Source of the DNA: Streptomyces sp. A0958
Lineage (GTDB): Bacteria > Actinomycetota > Actinomycetes > Streptomycetales > Streptomycetaceae
DNA: 64,000 nucleotides
NCBI RefSeq assembly: GCF_004795035.1
Contig: NZ_SSBK01000030.1
Location: 1-64,000, forward strand
Reading direction: 5' to 3'
The notes under the pieces were generated by a model, which searched no databases, was not told the DNA's origin, and saw nothing but the letters and a program-made list of their open reading frames with translations. Positions 59,095 to 64,000 of the stretch are shown one piece after another (the stretch's first letter is position 1; each line of letters opens with the position of its first letter). The position numbers and the translations under genes are program-made.

Positions 59095-59969
59095 TGCCGT
59101 ATGAACTGCGGCCCCTGCGGGGGCAGCACGAAATTCGGGTCGGGCGCGTGCGCGGCCGCCGGGGCGGGCTGCGGGTAGCCGTAGGCGGGCTGCGCGGAGG
59201 CCGGCTGGGGATAGCCGTACGAGGGCTGCGGGGCCGGGGCGGGCTGCGGATAGCCGTACGAGGGCTGCTGGTGCAGCACGGTCGCCTGCGAGTCGGGCAC
59301 GGGGGCCGGCGCCGGGGGGAACGGGGGAGCGGGCGGCACCGGCTCCGGCCGGTACTGCGGCTGCGGGGGCTGCTGCTGGTGCGGCTGGGGCTGCGACGGG
59401 GTCTGCGGCTCGGGCTCGGGCTCCCCCTCGTCGACCGAGATCCCGAAGGCGGTCGCGAGACCGATGAGACCGGTCGGGTAGCCCTGCCCCACGGCCCGGA
59501 ACTTCCAGCCGTCGCCGCGCCGGTACAGCTCGCCGCAGATGATCGCGGTCTCCTCGCCGGTCTCCGCGCGCACGTCGAACACGGCCAGGGGCTCGCCGCC
59601 GGCCGCGGCAGCCGCGTCGTAGATGAGGATGCGCAGGTCGCGTACGTGCTCGAAGGCGGCCCCGTCCGAGGACGCGGCGATGACCACCTGGTCGACCGAG
59701 GGGTCGAGCGTGTTGAGATCGGCCTCGATGGTGTCCGTCAGGCCCTCGGGCAGGCTCCGCTTCGGTAGCCGGCGCACCAGGCCGGAGGGATGACGGGGCT
59801 GGTTGTAGAAGACGAAGTCCTCGTCCGAGCGCACGCGGCCGCCGGCGCCGAGCAGCAGGGCAGACGCGTCCACATCGGGCACCCCGGCGCCCGGCGTCCA
59901 GCGCAGCACGGCCCGTACGGCCATGGCGTCGAGGGGGACGTTCGAGCCTTTCACCATCGCGTGCGTCAT
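59091..59969 (-). CDS. TerD-like protein with Pro/Gln-rich tail
   Basis: A 292-residue protein. The first 180 residues are a divergent TerD domain (MVKGSNVPLDAMAVRAVLRW, VPDVDASALLLGAGGRV, VRDLRILIYDAAAAAGGEPL, KFRAVGQGYPTGLIGLATAF). The acidic calcium ligands are partly kept (PDVDAS). The last 110 residues are low-complexity Pro/Gln/Tyr with three PxYGYPQPA repeats (QPSYGYPQPAPAPQ, then QPSYGYPQPASAQ, then QPAYGYPQPAPAA). The tail may be extended and surface-binding. It reads against the rest of the Ter locus. ATG 59969 is chosen; ATG 59978 is possible. Confidence 0.8.
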   Translation of the reverse strand: MTHAMVKGSNVPLDAMAVRAVLRWTPGAGVPDVDASALLLGAGGRVRSDEDFVFYNQPRHPSGLVRRLPKRSLPEGLTDTIEADLNTLDPSVDQVVIAASSDGAAFEHVRDLRILIYDAAAAAGGEPLAVFDVRAETGEETAIICGELYRRGDGWKFRAVGQGYPTGLIGLATAFGISVDEGEPEPEPQTPSQPQPHQQQPPQPQYRPEPVPPAPPFPPAPAPVPDSQATVLHQQPSYGYPQPAPAPQPSYGYPQPASAQPAYGYPQPAPAAAHAPDPNFVLPPQGPQFIRH

Positions 59970-60189
59970 GCCGGTCATCCTGCCTGCTGGCCGCCCGTGC
60001 GGACAACGTGGGGGTCGAGGCCCGCGTCCCGGCGGCGGACCGGAATCGTCCCGTCCGTCCCCTTCGAAACCCCCGCGAAACGGGTGAGCCACCCCGAATT
60101 CATATGGGCAGGGAACCGTGGACACTCGTCCGTACGTACTATTACCGGCCACACGTTGTCCGGTCGGTCAGAGAGTACGGGGGGAATGC

Positions 60190-61353
60190 ATGCGTCATTT
60201 CGGGCATATTGCAGCTGCTGCGAAGGACGGGCTGTTCTTCCAGGAACCCTGCGTGTTCGACGCCGACTCCCCGAGCCCCCTCCTCTCCGCCGCCCTGGGC
60301 GCCACGCTCTACAGCCCCGCCACCCGGCCCCGGCTCGCCGACGACATCGTCAAGCTGGCCGGGCGCGGGGTCGTCTCCATGGTGCTGTGCCTGGAGGACT
60401 CCATCGACGACTGCGAGGTCGTCGGGGCCGAGGAGAACCTGGTCCGGCAGTTCGCCGACCTCGACGCACGCGGCGCCGATCTGCCGCTGCTCTTCATCCG
60501 GGTCCGCGAACCGGGACAGATCACCGACCTGGTGCGCCGCCTCGGGACGACCGCCCGGCTGCTGTCCGGATTCGTGCTCCCCAAGTTCACGCGCGAGCGT
60601 GGCGTGCCGTTCCTGGAGGCCCTGACCCGGGCCGAGGCCGCCGCCGGCCGGCGCCTGTTCGCCATGCCCGTGCTCGAATCGCCCGAGCTGCTGCACCTGG
60701 AGACCCGCCGGGAGATCCTGCACGCGATCGCGGAGACCGTCGACGCCCACCGCGACCAGGTGCTCGCACTGCGGCTCGGCGTCACCGACTTCTGCTCGGC
60801 GTACGGACTGCGGCGCGCGCCCGACATGACGGCGTACGACGTCGGGATCGTCGCCGGCGTCATCGCCGACGTCGTCAACGTCCTCGGCCGGGCCGACGGG
60901 ACCGGCTTCACGGTCACCGGCCCCGTGTGGGAGTACTTCCCCCGCCAGGAGCGCATGTTCAAGCCGCAGCTGCGCCGCAGCCCCTTCCAGGAGAACCGGG
61001 CCGACGAACTGCGCACCGCGCTCATCGCGCACGACCTGGACGGACTGCTCCGCGAGATCGAGCTCGACCGCGCCAACGGCCTGCTCGGCAAGACCTGCAT
61101 CCACCCCTCGCACGTCGCCCCCGTGCACGCGCTGTCCGTGGTCAGCCACGAGGAGTTCAGCGACGCCCAGGACATCCTGCGGCCCGAGAGCAACGGCGGC
61201 GGGGTGCTGCGCTCCGCGTACACGAACAAGATGAACGAGGTGAAGCCGCACCGGGCCTGGGCCGAAAGGACCCTGCTGCGCGCGAAGGTCTTCGGCGTGG
61301 CCCGTGAGGACGTCGGCTTCGTGGACCTGCTGGCGGCCTGCCTCGCGGAGTGA
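60190..61353 (+). CDS. HpcH/HpaI-type lyase of the Ter enzyme module
   Basis: A 387-residue TIM-barrel lyase of the HpcH/HpaI (citrate-lyase beta-like) superfamily. VSMVLCLEDSIDDCEVVGAE, FAMPVLESPELLHLETRREI (metal-binding glutamate) and LALRLGVTDFCSAYGLRRAP (metal-binding aspartate) are seen. GKTCIHPSHVAPVHALSVVS closes the barrel. Comparative genomics (Anantharaman, Iyer and Aravind) placed such a lyase in Ter-linked operons with a phosphoribosyltransferase, a StiP-type protein and a HAD phosphatase, proposed to make a nucleoside-like compound. ATG 60190 follows GGGGGGAATGC. The next gene follows after 55 bases. Confidence 0.8.
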   Translation: MRHFGHIAAAAKDGLFFQEPCVFDADSPSPLLSAALGATLYSPATRPRLADDIVKLAGRGVVSMVLCLEDSIDDCEVVGAEENLVRQFADLDARGADLPLLFIRVREPGQITDLVRRLGTTARLLSGFVLPKFTRERGVPFLEALTRAEAAAGRRLFAMPVLESPELLHLETRREILHAIAETVDAHRDQVLALRLGVTDFCSAYGLRRAPDMTAYDVGIVAGVIADVVNVLGRADGTGFTVTGPVWEYFPRQERMFKPQLRRSPFQENRADELRTALIAHDLDGLLREIELDRANGLLGKTCIHPSHVAPVHALSVVSHEEFSDAQDILRPESNGGGVLRSAYTNKMNEVKPHRAWAERTLLRAKVFGVAREDVGFVDLLAACLAE

Positions 61354-61408
61354 GTACGACCGGCGGGACGATCGGACAGGGACACCGGCGCCGAAAGCGG
61401 CACCGGGT

Positions 61409-63952
61409 GTGACGGACGAGTGGAAAGAGACGGCGAACGTGGTGTGGTCGGGTAGCTGGGTCGCGGAGCGACTGGGCGTCGAGCTGGTGGGCGACGGGGA
61501 ACTGCGCGAGCTGCTGGGCCTCGCCCTGCGGCGCAACCCCAAGCGGGCACACCTGCTCGTGTCCAACGTGCTCGGCAAGCACGTGCCGCAGCGCCCCTCG
61601 GTGGTGTACGCCGCCGGATTCGACCTCGGCCGCCGGGTGCGCGACCTGCTGGGCGAGGACGGGGCGCGGCAGGCGGTCGTGCTCGGATACGCGGAGACGG
61701 CCACCGGCCTCGGCCACTCGGTCGCCGACGGCCTCGGCGACGCGCCCTACCTCCACTCGACCCGCCGGCCCGTGCCCGGTGTGGCGCGGGCGGGCGGCTT
61801 CGAGGAGTCCCACTCGCACGCCACCTCGCACCTGCTGCTCCCCGAGGACCCGGGGCTGCTGGCGGCGGACGGGCGCGGCGGGGGCGGCTCGCCGGACTCG
61901 GCGCTGGTGCTGGTGGACGACGAGTTCTCCACCGGCAACACCGTCCTCAACACGATCCGCGCCCTGCACGAACGCTACCCCCGCGACCGGTACGTCATCG
62001 TGGCCCTTGTCGACATGCGCTCCCCGGCCGACCGGGGGCGGCTCGCGGAGTTCGCCGCGGAGATCGGCGCCCGGGTCGACCTCGTGGTCCGCACCACGGG
62101 CACGGTCGGCCTCCCGGACGACGTCCTGGCGAAGGGGCAGGCGCTGATAGCCGAGCAGGAGCGGGAGGCGCTGCGAGGGGCCGGGGGCCGCATCGAGGAG
62201 CAGCTCCCGAAAGCGCCGCGCACCTGCACGCGCATCGACCTCCCGTGGCCCGCCGGCGTGCCCGACGGCGGCCGGCACGGCTTCGCCCCGGCCCACCGCG
62301 CCCTCCTGGAGCCCGCCCTGCCCGCCCTGGCGGACCGCATCTCCGAGGCCCTGGGCGACGCACCCCGCCGCGTCCTGGTCCTCGGCTTCGAGGAGCTGAT
62401 GTACGCGCCGATGCGCCTGGCCACGGCCCTGGAGGAGCGCACGGACGGCGAGGTCCGCTACTCCACGACGACCCGCTCCCCGGTCCTGGCCGTGGACGAC
62501 CCGGGCTACGCGATACGCACCCAGCTGGTCTTCCCGGCCCACGACGACCCGGCCGACGGACCCGGCGAGCGCTACGCGTACAACGTGGCGGGCGCGGGTT
62601 TCGACGCCGTGGTGGCCGTGGTCGACTCCGCCGCCGACACCCCGGCGCTGCACGCACCCGGCGGCCTCCTGGACCAGCTGGCCGCCCACACCGGGCAGGT
62701 CCTGCTCGCGGTGGTCCCCTCGTACATACCGCCGGCGCCCGCCGCCCCCGCCCTCCCGCCCGCCTCCGAACGGCAGGAAGACCCCCACATGCTGCTGCCC
62801 GAGCCCCTTCGCGGCCCCGCCTTCTCCTCGTACGCACCGGACGAGGTCGGCTGGCTGCTCCAGGACCTCTCGGACACCCGCCTCGAAGCGCCCACGGAGG
62901 AGCGCGAGGAGGCGATACAGAGCGGGGGAGCGCACTACGCGGAGTCGCTGCCCGTCGAGTACCAGCCGTCCGCCCAGTACCAGGAGCTGTTCAAGGCCGC
63001 CCTTGACATCTCGGCCGCCCGGATCGCCCGCGCCGTGGGCACGGTCACCGAGACGGTCCTCGCCGAGCGCGGCCCGCGCCCGGTGCTCGTCTCGCTCGCC
63101 CGGGCCGGTACGCCGGTCGGCGTGCTGATGCGCCGCTGGGCCCGGGTACGGCACGGCATCGAGCTGCCGCACTACGCCGTCTCGATCGTGCGCGGACGCG
63201 GTATCGACGCCAACGCGCTGCGCTGGCTGGCCGCCCACCACGACCCGGCCGACGTCGTGTTCGTGGACGGCTGGACCGGCAAGGGCGCGATCACCCGCGA
63301 ACTGGCCGCCGCGATCGTGGAGTTCGAGAAGGCCGAGGGAGCCGAGGGCTTCAACCCGGAGATCGCGGTGCTGGCCGACCCGGGCGGCTGCGTGCGTACG
63401 TACGGCACCCGCGAGGACTTCCTCATCCCCTCCGCCTGCCTCAACTCCACGGTCTCCGGGCTCATCTCCCGTACCGTCCTGCGCGCCGACCTGGTCGGCC
63501 CGCACGACTTCCACGGCGCGAAGTTCTACCGCGACCTCGCCGGCTCCGACGTCTCCGGTCTCTTCCTCGACACCGTCACCGACCGCTTCGACGAGGTCGC
63601 GGACGCCGTGGACGCCGAGGTGAAGGAGGCGCTGACCGCGGACCGGGCCCCGACCTGGGAGGGCTGGGCGGCGGTCGAACGCATCAGCGAGGAGTACGGC
63701 ATCAACGACGTCAACCTCGTCAAGCCCGGCGTCGGCGAGACGACCCGCGTGCTGCTGCGCCGCGTCCCGTGGAAGATCCTCGCCCGGCGCGGCGCCGGCC
63801 CGGACCTGGAGCACATCAGGCTGCTGGCCGAGCAGCGCGGCGTACCGGTCGAGGAGGTCGACTCGCTCCCGTACACCTGCGTCGGGCTCATCCACCCCAA
63901 GTACACGCGCGGGGCGACCGGCGCCGACGGCAAGGCGGTGGAGTCCGCGTGA
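61409..63952 (+). CDS. Phosphoribosyltransferase fused to StiP-like protein
   Basis: An 847-residue two-part protein. The N-terminal half is a phosphoribosyltransferase with the PRPP loop SALVLVDDEFSTGNTVLNTI, and it is followed by a TRSP-type region (CTRIDLPWPAGVPDG, then LVLGFEELMYAPMRLATALE). The C-terminal half, from about residue 456 (MLLPEPLRGPAFSSYAPDEV), resembles the cysteine-protease StiP/PELOTA-linked family, with its own PRTase-like loop VVFVDGWTGKGAITRELAAA and PRPVLVSLARAGTPVGVLMR. The two units occur as separate genes in many Ter loci. GTG 61409 begins MTDEWKETANVVW. Its stop overlaps the HAD start (GTGA). Confidence 0.8.
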   Translation: MTDEWKETANVVWSGSWVAERLGVELVGDGELRELLGLALRRNPKRAHLLVSNVLGKHVPQRPSVVYAAGFDLGRRVRDLLGEDGARQAVVLGYAETATGLGHSVADGLGDAPYLHSTRRPVPGVARAGGFEESHSHATSHLLLPEDPGLLAADGRGGGGSPDSALVLVDDEFSTGNTVLNTIRALHERYPRDRYVIVALVDMRSPADRGRLAEFAAEIGARVDLVVRTTGTVGLPDDVLAKGQALIAEQEREALRGAGGRIEEQLPKAPRTCTRIDLPWPAGVPDGGRHGFAPAHRALLEPALPALADRISEALGDAPRRVLVLGFEELMYAPMRLATALEERTDGEVRYSTTTRSPVLAVDDPGYAIRTQLVFPAHDDPADGPGERYAYNVAGAGFDAVVAVVDSAADTPALHAPGGLLDQLAAHTGQVLLAVVPSYIPPAPAAPALPPASERQEDPHMLLPEPLRGPAFSSYAPDEVGWLLQDLSDTRLEAPTEEREEAIQSGGAHYAESLPVEYQPSAQYQELFKAALDISAARIARAVGTVTETVLAERGPRPVLVSLARAGTPVGVLMRRWARVRHGIELPHYAVSIVRGRGIDANALRWLAAHHDPADVVFVDGWTGKGAITRELAAAIVEFEKAEGAEGFNPEIAVLADPGGCVRTYGTREDFLIPSACLNSTVSGLISRTVLRADLVGPHDFHGAKFYRDLAGSDVSGLFLDTVTDRFDEVADAVDAEVKEALTADRAPTWEGWAAVERISEEYGINDVNLVKPGVGETTRVLLRRVPWKILARRGAGPDLEHIRLLAEQRGVPVEEVDSLPYTCVGLIHPKYTRGATGADGKAVESA

Positions 63953-64000
63953 CCGACACCCCGGTGACCCTGATCGCCAGCGACCTCGACCGCACCCTCA
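63949..64000 (+). CDS. HAD-superfamily hydrolase, N-terminus only (cut by window edge)
   Basis: GTG 63949 overlaps the previous stop. The visible protein reads MTDTPVTLIASDLDRTL, where DLDRT is HAD motif I with the nucleophile aspartate. It fits the HAD phosphatase that usually follows the phosphoribosyltransferase/StiP gene in Ter enzyme modules. Only 17 residues can be seen. Confidence 0.75.
   Translation, partial: MTDTPVTLIASDLDRTL

Noticed and set aside
57706..60006. Minus-strand frame of 766 codons
   Set aside because: Covers the convergent TerA-like gene and terminators, reading out of frame with the real minus-strand TerD-like gene.
61157..63895. Minus-strand frame of 912 codons
   Set aside because: Antisense to the phosphoribosyltransferase-StiP fusion; no recognisable domain.

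Overview
The window looks like a Streptomyces chromosome segment. Evidence: very GC-rich DNA with strong third-position bias, frequent GTG starts and stop/start overlaps, the actinobacterial fatty-acid operon fasR-fabD-fabH-acpP-fabF (34893-39769), a homodimeric-type AceE, a DUF3145 gene, a WhiJ-like trio (HTH, DUF397 and ATPase-fold proteins), MatB, and a large Ter stress locus. Species cannot be set from sequence alone.

Layout. 1-5640 is a decayed, mobile-element-rich edge. It holds the start of an IS4-type transposase, a broken IS1380-type transposase, a tRNA-3'-end-like hairpin, a SRPBCC/ArsR/DinB-like group behind two palindromic operators, and a LacI regulator and a GH6 cellulase that have both lost their N-termini at one shared deletion point near 5007.

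5640-19956 is a compact and, as far as I can recognise, undescribed biosynthetic gene cluster. On the minus strand are an ATP-grasp ligase and an MFS exporter. On the plus strand is one nearly unbroken, mostly overlapping run: DUF6421-like protein, branched-chain-type aminotransferase, BacA-like prephenate-decarboxylase-family protein, second ATP-grasp ligase, second aminotransferase-fold protein lacking the PLP lysine, 7Fe ferredoxin, HemN-like radical SAM enzyme, free carrier protein, small serine hydrolase, adenylation enzyme, cytosolic subtilisin-like protease and AcpS-type phosphopantetheinyl transferase. My reading is that an amino acid is adenylated and loaded on the free carrier protein and modified there by radical SAM chemistry, a prephenate-derived amino acid may be made in parallel, ATP-grasp ligases join the parts into a small peptide, the hydrolase or protease releases or trims it, and the MFS exports it.

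19967-34871 is mixed primary metabolism and regulation: VOC protein, carboxyltransferase plus malonyl-CoA synthetase, a triply broken nitrate-transporter-like gene, Lrp, an atypical GAF kinase next to an MreB-like ATPase, MarR with a divergent oxidoreductase, Ohr, an EI24 membrane protein, aldose epimerase, an SGNH lipoprotein and DUF3145. 34893-39769 is the FAS II operon with its FasR activator. 39876-51157 holds pirin, GNAT, the WhiJ-like trio, a serine hydrolase, MerR with an aldo/keto reductase, DUF4429/SHOCT, a DUF1023 hydrolase, TetR with a DHA2 pump, and a secreted I36-type inhibitor. 51226-55591 holds aceE, DUF3052 and a peroxiredoxin. 55741-64000 is a Ter locus: two TerD, a DUF475/TerC-like protein, a TerA-like protein, an opposing TerD with a Pro/Gln tail, then the Ter-linked enzyme module (HpcH-like lyase, a phosphoribosyltransferase fused to a StiP-like domain, and the start of a HAD hydrolase that runs off the end).
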